The notes: a model not told the origin generated them from the letters alone. Shown: positions 1 through 11,313, counted from the stretch's first letter. The stretch: 64,000 nt of DNA from Deinococcus sp. KSM4-11 (GCF_004801415.1 NZ_SSNX01000001.1:620001-684000), one strand, 5' to 3'. Numbers and translations: made by a program.

Positions 1-152
1 ACCGCCAGCGGAATGTACACGGGGTTCAGGCACACGGCGTAGAAGCCGTGCTCGCGCGCCTCGGCGCAGAGCTGCTCGATCTCGGCGCGGGTAGCCGTCG
101 CTTTCAGGAGGGTGTGGTCGATGTAGGGCGCGAGCTTCACGCCCCTCAGCAT
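1..152 (-). CDS. deoC: deoxyribose-phosphate aldolase, N-terminal part (cut by window edge)
   Basis: Only the first 50 codons are inside the window. The peptide begins MLRGVKLAPYIDHTLLKATA and continues to a segment reading GFYAVCLNP. This matches the start of class I DeoC, where the YIDHTLLK strand and the VCxNP strand are hallmarks. The family splits 2-deoxyribose-5-phosphate into acetaldehyde and glyceraldehyde-3-phosphate in nucleoside salvage. The catalytic lysine lies in the missing part. The gene is divergent from bcp. No ribosome site is obvious before the ATG at 152. A purine nucleoside phosphorylase gene (deoD) lies 50 kb away and is functionally related. Confidence 0.85.
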   Translation of the reverse strand, partial: MLRGVKLAPYIDHTLLKATATRAEIEQLCAEAREHGFYAVCLNPVYIPLA

Positions 153-164
153 ACGCACCGCAAC

Positions 165-178
165 TTGAGAACGCTCAA
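165..178. promoter_or_regulatory. short palindrome between deoC and bcp
   Basis: TTGAG-AACG-CTCAA is a perfect 5-bp inverted repeat in the divergent deoC/bcp gap. It could be an operator, but it is short enough to arise by chance. Confidence 0.2.
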
Positions 179-248
179 CCACCTAAAGATGCACGGCCGA
201 ACTAGCCGAGGTAGGCGTTTAGAAACGTTACCGGCGCGTGGTGTGCGT

Positions 249-254
249 TAGCCT
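249..254 (+). promoter_or_regulatory. leaderless -10 box of bcp
   Basis: TAGCCT ends six bases before the ATG at 261 and there is no Shine-Dalgarno sequence. This predicts an mRNA starting at or next to the start codon. Confidence 0.5.
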
Positions 255-260
255 GGGGGC

Positions 261-744
<484 letters not shown>

Positions 745-752
<8 letters not shown>

Positions 753-1446
753 ACACAACGGTCTGGAGGCGCTGAAACAGGAGGCCGCGATCCGCGCGTG
801 TGCCCTCGTGCACAGCGGCATGCGCGTCGGCCTGGGCACCGGCAGCACCGCGAAATACGCCATCGAGGAACTCGGCCGCCGCGTTCAGGCCGGGGAGCTC
901 ACGGGCATCGTGGGCGTGGCGACCAGCGAGGCGAGCGACACCCTGGCCCGCAGCGTGGGCCTGGCCGTCGAGGCGCTCGATCCCCGCCCCCTGGACATCG
1001 CCATCGACGGCGCGGACGAGATCGACTCCCAGTTGAACCTGATCAAGGGCCTGGGCGGCGCGCTGCTGCGCGAGAAACTCACCGAGGTGCAGGCCCGGCA
1101 GCTGGTCATCGTCGCCGACCACACCAAGACCGTGACCCACCTGGGCCAGAAGGCCCCGCTGCCCATCGAGATCGCCCGCTTCGGGTTCCTGAGCACCATC
1201 GAGCGGCTGCGTGGTCTGCTGCCCGGCGGTCGCCTGCGCCAGCCGGGCGCACAGCCCTATGTAACCGACAACGGCAACTACATCTACGATGCCCAGCTGC
1301 CCGCCCAGTTCGACCCGGCGCAGCTGGAACGGCAGCTCAAGGGCACACTGGGCGTCGTCGAGACCGGCTTCTTTCTCGGGATGGCCACGCACGCCTTCGT
1401 GGCGGCCCCAGACGGCGTGACCGAACGGATCCGGCCACCGTCCTGA
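745..1446 (+). CDS. rpiA: ribose-5-phosphate isomerase A
   Basis: A 233-residue RpiA that interconverts ribose-5-phosphate and ribulose-5-phosphate in the non-oxidative pentose phosphate pathway. The phosphate-binding GLGTGSTAKYAI segment is at about 29-40. The DGADEID motif is at 88-94, followed by LIKGLGGALLREK, which carries the catalytic acid and lysine. The start is a GTG overlapping the end of bcp by eight bases, so translational coupling is likely. It ends six bases from the convergent DUF255 gene. Peroxiredoxin with RpiA fits a housekeeping redox/sugar-phosphate pair. Confidence 0.95.
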
Positions 1447-1452
1447 GTCAGC

Positions 1453-3507
1453 TCAATCCAGAGTGCCCAGCGCGCGCTGAAGTCCTTCCAGCTGTGCCCG
1501 GAACGTGACTGGATCCCGCGTGGGGAGGTCGCACGTGCGGTTCCGGCAGACGTACCCCTGACCGTCCCCAGGGCGGCCCTCCAGCACCGGCAACTCACCG
1601 CCCGGCCCGCTGAAAGTCAGGGCCGTGAAGGGGAGGGCAACGGTCGCGGCCACCTCTTCCAGTGTCCGGCGCTCGTCCCGCGTGCCGATGATCGCCACCT
1701 CGGCGTGCGGGGCGTTCAGGAACGCTGCCGCCTGCCACAGCCCGCCAAAGCCGCCCGTGGCGGCCAGCATGTCCGACCCGAACGCGTTCACGGTGCGCCG
1801 CGCCTTGTCCTCCGCGCCCGGCACGGAGAAGTACCGGTCCATCCACAGGGCCAGCAATGCGGCGGCGGCATTGTCGCTGATCACGGCGGAATCGAAACCC
1901 GGCGCCTGCCTGGCCAGCAGCGTCTCGGCCCGCCCTCCAGACGCCATGAACACGCCGGAGTCGTCGTTCCAGAAGTCCCGCTCGATCACTGCCCATAATT
2001 CCCTGGCCCACTGCAGGTGCGCCAGATCCCCGTCCGCCTGGAACAGGGCGACCAGGCCGAGTCCGACCAGGGCATGGTCTTCCAGCAGGCCCTCGACCCG
2101 CGCCGTGCCGTTCGCCCAAGTGTGGTGCAGGGTGCCGTCGGGCCGGCGCAGCTGACCGTGCAGGAAGGCAGCGATCTCCCGCGCGATGTCCAGCAGCGTG
2201 TCGTCCTGAAGGAGGCGGGCCGCGTCGGCAAAGGCGGCCAGGGCCAGGCCATTCCACGAGGCGAGCACTTTGGTGTCGGTCCCGGGCTGGGGACGGACCG
2301 TGCGCGCGGCCAGCAGACGGGTCTTCAGGGCGTCCAGCCGGGTCGCCAGTTCCGCCCCTGGGGTGCCCGTGGCTGTGGCGAGGGTGGCGATGGACTGGGC
2401 CACATGCGGCACGCTCCGGCGTCCATATTCCGGACGGTGTGGATCGAGGAAATCCCCCGCAGCGGTGATGCCCAGGTGCGCCATCACCAGCTCGGCGTCC
2501 GAGTCCTCCGGGATCACGGCGCGCACCTCCTCCGGCGTCCACGTGAAGGTCAGTCCCTCCACGCCCTGCGTATCGGCGTCCTGGGCGGAATACAGACCGC
2601 CGGCCGGATCGCGCATCTCTCGGATGAGGGAGTGCAGGGTGGAGCGGGCCGCACGTGCGAAGGCGTCGTCACCGGTGTATTGCCACGCGACCAGCAGGGT
2701 ACGCGTGAGCTGCGCGTTGTCGTACAGCATCTTCTCGAAGTGCGGCACGCGCCAACGGTCGTCCACCGAGTACCGGTGAAAGCCGCCCCCCAGCTGATCG
2801 TGGAGGCCGCCCGCGAGCATGGCCCGCAACGTGCCCACGGCCATATCCCGGCCATCCGGGCGGGTCAGCAGGAAGTCCAGGGTCGTCGGCGCCGGAAACT
2901 TCGGAGCGCGGCCGAATCCGCCAAGCGCTCCGTCGTACGCGCGGCGCAGGTTGGCAACGGCGCGTGCCGGGGCGTCGTCCGGCAGAGCACCCGAACCGAC
3001 TGTGGGACGGCTGGCCTCGCGGATGTGGGCACTCAGGGTCTGGGCGCTGCCCAGCAGCTGGTCGCGCTCCTCCTGCCACGCGCGGCCCACCGAGGCCAGC
3101 ACCCGCTGGAAGCTGGGCAGACCGTGGCCATCACGGGGCGGAAAATACGTGCCCGCGTAGAAGGGTTCGGCGTCCGCCGTCAGGAACACGGTCATGGGCC
3201 AGCCGCCCTGCCCGGTCGTGGCCTGGGTGGCGGCCATGTACACGGCGTCCACGTCCGGGCGCTCCTCGCGGTCTACCTTGACGTTCACGAACTGCGCGTT
3301 CATGACGGCGGCCGTGCCGGCATCCTCGAAACTTTCGTGCGCCATCACATGGCACCAGTGACAGGTGGAATACCCCACCGAGAGCAGCACGGGCACGTCC
3401 CGCCGCCGCGCCTCGGCGAAGGCTTCGGGCCCCCATGGATACCAGTCCACCGGGTTCCCGGCATGCTGCAGCAGGTACGGGCTGGATTCCTGGGCCAGTC
3501 GGTTCAT
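1453..3507 (-). CDS. DUF255 thioredoxin-fold protein (YyaL/SPATA20 family)
   Basis: A 684-residue protein of normal family length. An N-terminal thioredoxin-like domain has the signature [15 protein letters not shown], with the cysteine pair at 49 and 52. The rest resembles the six-hairpin glycosidase-like half of the YyaL family, with motifs such as [10 protein letters not shown] and [13 protein letters not shown]. The cellular role of this family is not established and a redox function is only suggested by CHWC. The ATG at 3507 follows a leaderless -10 box. The gene is divergent from the transglutaminase and convergent with rpiA. Confidence 0.9.
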   Translation of the reverse strand: MNRLAQESSPYLLQHAGNPVDWYPWGPEAFAEARRRDVPVLLSVGYSTCHWCHVMAHESFEDAGTAAVMNAQFVNVKVDREERPDVDAVYMAATQATTGQGGWPMTVFLTADAEPFYAGTYFPPRDGHGLPSFQRVLASVGRAWQEERDQLLGSAQTLSAHIREASRPTVGSGALPDDAPARAVANLRRAYDGALGGFGRAPKFPAPTTLDFLLTRPDGRDMAVGTLRAMLAGGLHDQLGGGFHRYSVDDRWRVPHFEKMLYDNAQLTRTLLVAWQYTGDDAFARAARSTLHSLIREMRDPAGGLYSAQDADTQGVEGLTFTWTPEEVRAVIPEDSDAELVMAHLGITAAGDFLDPHRPEYGRRSVPHVAQSIATLATATGTPGAELATRLDALKTRLLAARTVRPQPGTDTKVLASWNGLALAAFADAARLLQDDTLLDIAREIAAFLHGQLRRPDGTLHHTWANGTARVEGLLEDHALVGLGLVALFQADGDLAHLQWARELWAVIERDFWNDDSGVFMASGGRAETLLARQAPGFDSAVISDNAAAALLALWMDRYFSVPGAEDKARRTVNAFGSDMLAATGGFGGLWQAAAFLNAPHAEVAIIGTRDERRTLEEVAATVALPFTALTFSGPGGELPVLEGRPGDGQGYVCRNRTCDLPTRDPVTFRAQLEGLQRALGTLD

Positions 3508-3513
3508 ACCAGG

Positions 3514-3519
3514 AGCGTA
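3514..3519 (-). promoter_or_regulatory. leaderless -10 box of the DUF255 gene
   Basis: TACGCT on the minus strand lies six bases before the ATG at 3507. Confidence 0.45.
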
Positions 3520-3602
3520 GCGTCAAGGCCAACGCCGCAGCGCACGGGAACGTGAATGCCGCCTGGAGTAGACCTCACACCCGCGAAGGCGGCCAGAAGC
3601 GT

Positions 3603-3608
3603 CACACT
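3603..3608 (+). promoter_or_regulatory. probable leaderless -10 box of the transglutaminase gene
   Basis: CACACT, one base off the TANNNT pattern, lies seven bases before the ATG at 3616. Confidence 0.35.
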
Positions 3609-3615
3609 AAGGCGT

Positions 3616-4530
3616 ATGGCACCACCCGAGTCTCTCTCCGCCGATCCTGACCATGCTGGCGCCATCGACAACCCCGTTCGTGTCCGCGCGGGGTTTTCCC
3701 TCACCTTCGAGGTGCCCCACCCCACCCCGATGCTGTTTGTCGTGCAACCCAAGAACCGGCTGGACGCCACCGGAACGCGTCAGCGCATCATCGACCAGCG
3801 GCCGCTCGGCTCGGCCGAGGGCATCCACACGTATACCGACGTGCACGGCAACGTGATCTGGCGCGTCCTGGCCCAGCCCGGCACCTTCACGCTCGGACAC
3901 GATCTGATTGCGGAGATCACGCGGTACCCCGATCCGCAACTGCACACCCTGCGCAAGATGCCCGTCGAGGAACTCCCAGACGAGACCATCGGGTACCTGC
4001 TGCCCAGCCGCTACGTCGACAGCGACCTCGTGAGTGCCGAGGCCTGGGATCGCTTCGGGCACATTCAGGGCGGGTGGGCACAGGTGCAGGCCGTGAGCGA
4101 CTTCCTGTACTCGGAATGCAGTTACGGCTACGGCAGCAACTCCACCACCACGGCCAAGCAGGCCTTTGACAGCAAGCGGGCGGTGTGCCGGGACTTCGCG
4201 CATATGGGCGTCGCCTTCTGCCGCTCGCTGAACATCCCTGCGCGGTACGTGTGCGGGTACATGCCGGACATCGACATCGTGCCGGATCCTGTGCCCATGG
4301 ATTTCCACGCGTGGTTCGAGGCCTTTCTGGACGGCCAGTGGCGCACCTTCGACGCCCGGCACAACAAACCCCGCGTGGGCCGGGTGCTGATCGCGCAGGG
4401 CCGCGACGCCTCGGACGTGGCCTTCACGACCACCTTCGGCAGTGCCCGCCTGACCCATATGAAAGTCTGGGCCGACGAGACCAGCTTCGAGTCCACCCTG
4501 GAGACGCCACCGAACCCGCGTGTGTTCTGA
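3616..4530 (+). CDS. transglutaminase-like cysteine protease family protein
   Basis: A 304-residue protein with a beta-rich bacterial transglutaminase N-terminal domain (about 20-110) and a transglutaminase core. The likely catalytic triad is Cys191 (in AVCRDFAHM), His231 (in MDFHAWFEAF) and Asp246 (in TFDARHN). Members act as peptidases, amidases or cross-linkers, and the substrate cannot be read from sequence. No signal peptide is visible, so it is probably cytoplasmic. The ATG at 3616 is preferred over an in-frame ATG at 3556 because the homology-like region starts later and a -10-like box sits just upstream. Confidence 0.85.
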   Translation: MAPPESLSADPDHAGAIDNPVRVRAGFSLTFEVPHPTPMLFVVQPKNRLDATGTRQRIIDQRPLGSAEGIHTYTDVHGNVIWRVLAQPGTFTLGHDLIAEITRYPDPQLHTLRKMPVEELPDETIGYLLPSRYVDSDLVSAEAWDRFGHIQGGWAQVQAVSDFLYSECSYGYGSNSTTTAKQAFDSKRAVCRDFAHMGVAFCRSLNIPARYVCGYMPDIDIVPDPVPMDFHAWFEAFLDGQWRTFDARHNKPRVGRVLIAQGRDASDVAFTTTFGSARLTHMKVWADETSFESTLETPPNPRVF

Positions 4531-4592
4531 ACGGGATCACAAGGGCAGTCAATATGGGTGCCGGCCATGAGCCATGTGGTGGGTCACCCCGC

Positions 4593-4598
4593 TAGACT
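4593..4598 (+). promoter_or_regulatory. leaderless -10 box of argJ
   Basis: TAGACT ends six bases before the ATG at 4605. Confidence 0.5.
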
Positions 4599-4604
4599 CC
4601 CTGC

Positions 4605-5762
4605 ATGAGCACCCTTTCCCTTCCTCAGGGCTTCCAGGCGGCGGTCATGGCCGCGGGCATCAAACCCAGCGGCAAGACGGATCTGAGCGGAGTCGTGTCG
4701 GCCACCCCCTGCACCTGGGCCTTTGCGGGCACCCGCTCGACCACGGCCGCCGCCTGCGTGACCCGCAACCGTGACCTGTACGCGGGCGGTCGGGCCGTGC
4801 GGGGCCTGCTGGTGAACGCCGGGAACGCGAATGCCGCCACCGGCGCCCGAGGCGCGAACGACAACGAGGACATGGCCGACGCCTACGGCAGCGTGCTGAA
4901 CATGCCCGCCGAACAGGTGCTGACCGCCAGCACCGGCATCATCGGGCACCTGCTGCCCATGGATCGGGTGCTGAGCGGCATCGAACACCTGCCGGACGAG
5001 CTGGGCACGGGCGCGGAGGACTTCGCGCACGCCATCATGACCACGGACACCCGCGTGAAGCTCGCGCAGGCGACCCTGCCCGGCGGAGCGCGGATCGTGG
5101 GCACCGCCAAGGGCAGCGGCATGATCCACCCGGACATGGCCACCATGTTCGCCTTCGCATTCACCGACGCCGAGGTCGGACAGACCGCTCTGCGCGCCGC
5201 CTTCCCCGGCATCGTGGCCCGCACCTTCAACGCGGTCACGGTGGACGGCGACACCAGCACCAACGACATGGCAATCGTCCTGGCAAACGGCGAGGCGGGA
5301 CACGTCGATCCTCCTGTGTTCCTCAAGGCGCTGGAGGGTGTCATGCGCGACCTTGCCCGGCAGATCGCCGCCGACGGCGAGGGCGCGACCAAGCTCCTCA
5401 CGGTGCGTGTCACGGGGGCCCGGACGGAAGCGGAGGCGCTCCAGGCGGCCCGCACCTGCTGCGTGAGCCCGCTGCTGAAGAGTGCCGTGCATGGCAACGA
5501 TCCCAACTGGGGCCGCGTGATCATGGCCGTCGGGCGCAGCGGCGCAGGCGTGGACGTCGAGCGCATGAAGGTCAGCGTGCAGAGCCAGCCAGTCTTCGCG
5601 GGCCGCCCCCTGCCCTACGAGGACGCGGCCGTCAGCGAGAGCATGAAGGCCGACGAGGTCGTGTTCGACGTGCATCTGGGGGTAGGCGAGGCCCACGGCG
5701 AGGCCTGGGGCTGCGACCTGAGTGCCGAGTACGTCAGCATCAACGCGGACTACACCACCTGA
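4605..5762 (+). CDS. argJ: glutamate N-acetyltransferase / amino-acid acetyltransferase ArgJ
   Basis: A 385-residue ArgJ, an autoprocessing Ntn hydrolase-fold enzyme. It transfers acetyl from N-acetylornithine to glutamate in the cyclic arginine pathway, and some members also use acetyl-CoA. The oxyanion-hole motif STGIIG is at 109-114. The self-cleavage site is DMATMFAF with the nucleophile Thr180 at the new beta-subunit N terminus. The C-terminal HGNDPNWGR motif is also typical. No other arginine genes are near. The ATG at 4605 has a leaderless -10 box. Confidence 0.95.
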   Translation: MSTLSLPQGFQAAVMAAGIKPSGKTDLSGVVSATPCTWAFAGTRSTTAAACVTRNRDLYAGGRAVRGLLVNAGNANAATGARGANDNEDMADAYGSVLNMPAEQVLTASTGIIGHLLPMDRVLSGIEHLPDELGTGAEDFAHAIMTTDTRVKLAQATLPGGARIVGTAKGSGMIHPDMATMFAFAFTDAEVGQTALRAAFPGIVARTFNAVTVDGDTSTNDMAIVLANGEAGHVDPPVFLKALEGVMRDLARQIAADGEGATKLLTVRVTGARTEAEALQAARTCCVSPLLKSAVHGNDPNWGRVIMAVGRSGAGVDVERMKVSVQSQPVFAGRPLPYEDAAVSESMKADEVVFDVHLGVGEAHGEAWGCDLSAEYVSINADYTT

Positions 5763-5817
5763 AGGCCCGCACGTTCACGCTCCCTTGAGGGCGGCGCCCG
5801 GATCGGACAGCGAGCGG

Positions 5818-5823
5818 TAGCGT
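5818..5823 (+). promoter_or_regulatory. leaderless -10 box of the 5829 gene
   Basis: TAGCGT ends five bases before the ATG at 5829. Confidence 0.4.
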
Positions 5824-5828
5824 GCTCC

Positions 5829-6593
5829 ATGACGTCCATTCCGCGTTCCGCCCTGGCCCGCCCTCTCGATCTGAGGTACCCGTCGAACCGGGTGGCCGCA
5901 CTGGTTTCACTCGCCGCCCTGCTGCTTTCCCGGCGTCAGGGCCACAGCTGGCCATCGGCCCTGGAGCGCTCTGGAATGTGCTTCCTCACGTGGGCGATGG
6001 CGCGTGAACTCGATCCCGATCACCCCATGACCGCGAATCTGGCGATGCCGCTCGCGTTTGTGTTCGGCCCCTCCCGTTCCAGCAGCACCCTGGCCGGTTT
6101 CGGCGTGCTGAGCGCCTTGCGGCTGCTGGCCGACACGACCGGCGAGCGGCCGACCCAAACCGATCACCTTGGCATGCTGGTTCAGGCCGTCTTGAGCGCT
6201 CGCGCGGGCAGTGGGGTGGCCGCTCTGATGCCTGCCGTCGCGTCCGTGGTCGTGACCCATGACCTGCCGTCGGCCCTCCCACTGGCAGCCCTGCTGGTGC
6301 CCGGCCGGGTTCGGGAACCCTCCGGCCGGTGGGCGCTGCTGCCCCTAATCGCGGCCCTGGCGGTCACGCCGGCCCTTATCCGACCGGAAGCCGTCGAAAG
6401 CGCGTGCGACCGTGCGCCCCGGACGGTGCGGCCCACGGATCTGCGGCGGGCGCGGGCCGGGGCCGCCGCCGTGCTGGCCCTCGGTCTCCTCACCCGCCAG
6501 CCTGCCGGACTCCCCGCCCTGGCCAGCGCCGTACTGAGCGTGGGGCTGCGCCGTTGCCGGACCCACGGATCGCGCGGCCCCGCGGTTGATTGA
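5829..6593 (+). CDS. hypothetical alanine/leucine-rich membrane protein
   Basis: A 254-residue protein not recognised as a named family. Hydrophobic stretches near 23-36, 70-90, 120-155 and 160-185 suggest several membrane segments, and a final one around 215-240 is possible. An arginine-rich tail probably faces the cytoplasm. No catalytic motif is visible. The start is supported by a TAGCGT box five bases upstream. It lies between argJ and the AroE-like gene on the same strand but has its own promoter. A real gene is likely from the promoter and length; the function is unknown. Confidence 0.6.
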   Translation: MTSIPRSALARPLDLRYPSNRVAALVSLAALLLSRRQGHSWPSALERSGMCFLTWAMARELDPDHPMTANLAMPLAFVFGPSRSSSTLAGFGVLSALRLLADTTGERPTQTDHLGMLVQAVLSARAGSGVAALMPAVASVVVTHDLPSALPLAALLVPGRVREPSGRWALLPLIAALAVTPALIRPEAVESACDRAPRTVRPTDLRRARAGAAAVLALGLLTRQPAGLPALASAVLSVGLRRCRTHGSRGPAVD

Positions 6594-6624
6594 CCGTCAG
6601 CGCGGCCGGTGGGTGGCGCGGCGC

Positions 6625-6630
6625 TACACT
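6625..6630 (+). promoter_or_regulatory. leaderless -10 box of the AroE-like gene
   Basis: TACACT ends eight bases before the ATG at 6639. It argues for this start over an in-frame ATG at 6609. Confidence 0.45.
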
Positions 6631-6638
6631 TCTCAGCG

Positions 6639-7388
6639 ATGCCTGCGCCCGACTCGCCCCTCGCCCTGATCGGCCATGCCAGCGCCGCCGCCCGCGCCCT
6701 GCGCGACCTGGGGCTCGTGGCGATCACCGTCCCCACCGATGACCTGGACGGTGCCCTGAGCGCGTGCCGTACCCTGCGCTTCACTGGAGCCCTGGTGCAC
6801 CCGTCCATGGAGGCGGCCCTGTTGCCGCTCACGCAGGCGGATCCCGTGGCCGTGCGGGCGGGCCGGGTCGATGCCATCGCCTTCGCTGGCGGCGTTCACG
6901 GCACCTTCGCCCTGGCCGACGCCCTGACCGACACCATCGAGGCGAGCGGCTACGCCACGCGCGGAGCGAGCGCCCTGCTGGTCGGTCTGGCTGCGCGGGA
7001 TCTGGCGCTGGCCCTGCCGCTGACCCGCCTGGGCTTCACGGACATAGGCGTGGTGGCCGAGACCACCCCGGAAGCCGAGGGTGCGGCCCGCCACCTGCCG
7101 GCCGGCGTGCGTTCCTACCCGATGAGCCGCCGTGATCCCTCCGTGGCCACGCTGGCCGAACGCGCCGACCTCGTCGTCCTGACGGGCGGCAGCCTGCCCA
7201 CCGGACTGCTGCAGCCCTACCACACGCTGGTGGATCTGACGGGCCGCGCCCAGCAGCGCTCAGCGGCCGGCACCGTGATGGATCTGTCCAGACTCCCCGC
7301 GCAGCGTCTGGGTCGGCAACTGGCGCACGCGACCGGGCAGCGCTTTCACGTGGACGAGCTGACGACGTTGTTGCCCGCCTTCGGCTGA
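6639..7388 (+). CDS. degenerate shikimate dehydrogenase-like protein
   Basis: A 249-residue protein whose order of segments follows AroE. It has an N-terminal SPLALIGHA strand, then VPTDDLDGALSACRTLRFTGALV, then a nucleotide-binding half resembling LVGLAARDLALALPLTRLGF with a GVVAETTPEAE strand. The catalytic lysine expected in the NVTxPHK motif is replaced by VHPSME (about 53-58). The NTDxxG motif is replaced by GVHGTF (about 85-90). It therefore probably does not reduce dehydroshikimate. It may have diverged to another role; AroE-fold YdiB/quinate enzymes keep these residues. Assignment is by eye and only moderately sure. Confidence 0.5.
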   Translation: MPAPDSPLALIGHASAAARALRDLGLVAITVPTDDLDGALSACRTLRFTGALVHPSMEAALLPLTQADPVAVRAGRVDAIAFAGGVHGTFALADALTDTIEASGYATRGASALLVGLAARDLALALPLTRLGFTDIGVVAETTPEAEGAARHLPAGVRSYPMSRRDPSVATLAERADLVVLTGGSLPTGLLQPYHTLVDLTGRAQQRSAAGTVMDLSRLPAQRLGRQLAHATGQRFHVDELTTLLPAFG

Positions 7389-7398
7389 CCCAAGGCGA

Positions 7399-7431
7399 AC
7401 GGGCAGCGGCCCATGTTCTGCCGCCGCCCGT
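7399..7431. terminator. bidirectional hairpin between convergent genes
   Basis: Arms ACGGGCaGCGGC and GCCGCcGCCCGT pair with one mismatch around a nine-base loop. The hairpin sits between the AroE-like gene (+) and the permease gene (-). There is no long T-run. Confidence 0.55.
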
Positions 7432-7443
7432 TGCCCGATTGTC

Positions 7444-8448
7444 CTACTGGGTGCTTCGCGGGTCGAGCACGTCCCGCAGGCCGTCGCCGAGCAGATTGAA
7501 GCCGAGCACCGACAGGAAGATCGCCAGTCCGGGGAAGACCATCGTCCACGGCGCGTCCACGTAGTACTGGCGGGAATCGCTGATCATGGTGCCCCATTCC
7601 GGCAGAGGTGGCTGGGCGCCGATCCCCAGGAAGCCCAGGGCCGCGACCTCGATGGTCGCCGTGGCGATGCTCAGGGCGCCCTGCACGATCAGCGGCGACA
7701 GCGAGTTCGGGAGGATATGCCGGAAGATGGTGCGCGTCTGGGAGGCACCCAGTGCCCCGGCGGCCTGCACGAATTCCCGCTCGCGCAGCGAGAGCACGAC
7801 CGCCCGAGCGAGGCGCATGTACACCGGCACCTGCACCAGCGACACGGCCAGCATGGCGGTTACCAGTTGCGGACTGTTCAGCGCGAACAGGCGGTCGAGA
7901 CCGGCGATCAGCAGCGGTGGGTTGTCGGTGCTGAAGATGCTGGCAAAGCCGATGGCGAGCAGGATGCCGGGGAAGGCGAGCATCACGTCGGTGATGTACC
8001 CCATGACGTTGTCGAACCAGCCGCCGAAGAAGCCCGCCAGGACGCCCAGCAGCGAGCCGATCACCAGGGCCAGCACCGTGCTGACCACGCCGACCTTCAG
8101 CGAGATGCGGGTGCCGTGCAGCGTGCGGGCATACACGTTGCGGCCCAGGTTGTCCGTGCCAAAGGGGTACGCCCACGCGTTGAACGTGCCGCTGGCCGGA
8201 TCGCGGTACACGTCCGCGACGTCCTTGTCCCACAGGCCGAGGATGCTGGGCGGCTTGAGGTTCAGGCGGTAGTTGCGATCCGTGGTGGGGTCGTAGGGTT
8301 TGATGACCTGCGCGAACACGGCCAGCAGGACGAACAGGGCCACGATGACCGCGCCCGCCCGGCCGGGACCGCTGCGGCGGAAGCGCCGCCAGAAGATGCT
8401 CTCCTGCCGCTTCACGGGCGCGGTGGTGGGTGGAGTGAGTGCCGTCAT
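7444..8448 (-). CDS. peptide/nickel-type ABC transporter permease (DppC family)
   Basis: A 334-residue inner-membrane permease of the DppC/OppC family. The N-terminal OppC-like extension carries a membrane segment near 30-50. The core has membrane segments and the coupling-loop region around REREFVQAAGALGASQTRTI followed by RHILPNSLSPLIVQ. It pairs with the DppB-like permease four bases upstream, and together they form the channel for di- or oligopeptides. No ATPase gene follows; the convergent hairpin ends the operon here. Substrate specificity cannot be read. Confidence 0.92.
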   Translation of the reverse strand: MTALTPPTTAPVKRQESIFWRRFRRSGPGRAGAVIVALFVLLAVFAQVIKPYDPTTDRNYRLNLKPPSILGLWDKDVADVYRDPASGTFNAWAYPFGTDNLGRNVYARTLHGTRISLKVGVVSTVLALVIGSLLGVLAGFFGGWFDNVMGYITDVMLAFPGILLAIGFASIFSTDNPPLLIAGLDRLFALNSPQLVTAMLAVSLVQVPVYMRLARAVVLSLREREFVQAAGALGASQTRTIFRHILPNSLSPLIVQGALSIATATIEVAALGFLGIGAQPPLPEWGTMISDSRQYYVDAPWTMVFPGLAIFLSVLGFNLLGDGLRDVLDPRSTQ

Positions 8449-8452
8449 GTGC

Positions 8453-9481
8453 TCACCTGTACTGAATGCGGGGGTCGAGGGCCGCGTAGCTGAGATCCAC
8501 GAGCAGGTTCACGACGCTCACGACCAGCGCGGCGAAGATCACCCCGCCCTGGATGACCGGGTAATCTCGCTGACTGATCGCGTCGTACACCCACGAGCCG
8601 ATTCCCGGCCAGGAGAAGATCGTCTCGGTCAGCACCGCCCCGCCCAGCAGCGCCCCGGCCTGCAGGCCGATCACGGTCACCACCGGCAGCAGGGCGTTGC
8701 GCAGCGCGTGCTTGAGGGTCACGCGGTTCGGGGCGAGCCCCTTGGCCTTGGCGGTGCGCACGTAGTCCTGGCCGAGCACGTCCAGCAGGCTCGACCGGGT
8801 GATCCGCGCGATGATTGCCAGGGGAATGCTGCCCAGCGCGATGGCGGGCAGGATCAGGTGCCGCAGTACGTCCCAGAAGGAGCGCCCGTCGCCGCGCAGG
8901 ATCGAGTCCAGCAGGTACAGGCCGGAAATCGGTCTGAGGGTCGATTCGTTCCCGATGCGGGCGCTCGGCGGCAGCCACCCGAGTTTCACCGCGAAGAAGT
9001 ACGAGAGCAGCAGGCCCAGCCAGAACACCGGCATGCTCACGCCCACCAGGCTGATGGTGGTGGCCACGTTGTCCCAGAAGGAGTTGCGCCGCAGGGCCGC
9101 GATCACCCCAGCTGGCAGCCCGACGGCCAGCGCGAAGATCAGTGCCGACAGGCTCAGTTCCGCCGTGGCGGGAAACCGGGCGCGCAGCTCGTCCCGCACC
9201 GGGATGTTGCTCTTGAGGCCCGAGCCCAGGTCGCCGTGCAGCAGGGCATTGACGTACTTCGGGTACTGGGCGTCGAGGGGATTTGCCGGATTGAAGAACC
9301 ACGGCTTGTTCAGGCCGAGCTGTTCACGCAGACGGGCGGCGGCCTCCGGCGTGCCACGCTCGCCCAGCATCACGGTGGCCGGGTCGCCGGGGATCGAACG
9401 CACGAAGACGAACACGACCAGGCTGATGCCCAGCATGACCAGCGCAGTCCGCAGCAGGCGGCGGATCAGGTAAGTGCCCAA
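8453..9481 (-). CDS. peptide/nickel-type ABC transporter permease (DppB family)
   Basis: A 342-residue DppB/OppB permease. The N terminus MGTYLIRRLLRTALVMLGIS has the membrane segment typical of the family. It is followed by the periplasmic region RSIPGDPATVMLGERGTPE and about five more segments. The coupling loop reads GQDYVRTAKAKGLAPNRV. It is the second gene of the binding protein-permease-permease set and is separated from the binding protein by a terminator-like hairpin. That layout usually gives more binding protein than permease. Confidence 0.92.
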   Translation of the reverse strand: MGTYLIRRLLRTALVMLGISLVVFVFVRSIPGDPATVMLGERGTPEAAARLREQLGLNKPWFFNPANPLDAQYPKYVNALLHGDLGSGLKSNIPVRDELRARFPATAELSLSALIFALAVGLPAGVIAALRRNSFWDNVATTISLVGVSMPVFWLGLLLSYFFAVKLGWLPPSARIGNESTLRPISGLYLLDSILRGDGRSFWDVLRHLILPAIALGSIPLAIIARITRSSLLDVLGQDYVRTAKAKGLAPNRVTLKHALRNALLPVVTVIGLQAGALLGGAVLTETIFSWPGIGSWVYDAISQRDYPVIQGGVIFAALVVSVVNLLVDLSYAALDPRIQYR

Positions 9482-9562
9482 AGGAAACCCCCGGAAGGAT
9501 CAGGTGGTGAGGGGGCGTGGGGCGGGCGATCACCGCGCTGTCGCCACCGCGCCCGACCACAG

Positions 9563-9596
9563 AAAAGGGGGGGCAGACCCCGAGTGGATCTGCCCT
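9563..9596 (-). terminator. attenuating hairpin after the peptide-binding protein gene
   Basis: On the minus strand GGGCAGA pairs with TCTGCCC and is followed by a C-run and TTTT. The site is 15 bases past the binding-protein stop and before the permease genes. It probably reduces permease expression relative to the binding protein. Confidence 0.65.
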
Positions 9597-9610
9597 CCCG
9601 AGCGGCCGGT

Positions 9611-11191
<1,581 letters not shown>

Positions 11192-11250
11192 AGGGCCTCC
11201 ACACCCGACCGGGACGCCCGCCCGCCTGCATGGAGCAGGACGGGGTGGGG

Positions 11251-11313
11251 CCGGGGGGTGTCAAACGTAAACAAACGTGCGTTCAGGGTAGGGGCCGTCC
11301 GGGGGGGTGTCAA
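11251..11313. repeat. short direct repeats upstream of the peptide-binding protein gene
   Basis: CAAACGT occurs at 11262-11268 and 11272-11278, ten bases apart. A copy of the pattern CCGGGGGG(G)TGTCAA occurs at about 11251 and again at about 11299. They lie in the 5' region of the minus-strand binding-protein gene. They could mark a regulator site on one helix face, but may be chance in G-rich DNA. Confidence 0.3.

Noticed and set aside
2017..3555. Long plus-strand open frame opposite the DUF255 gene
   Set aside because: It is a GC-rich antisense shadow: composition is Arg/Gly/Gln-heavy with no motifs, and the minus-strand gene has clear domains.
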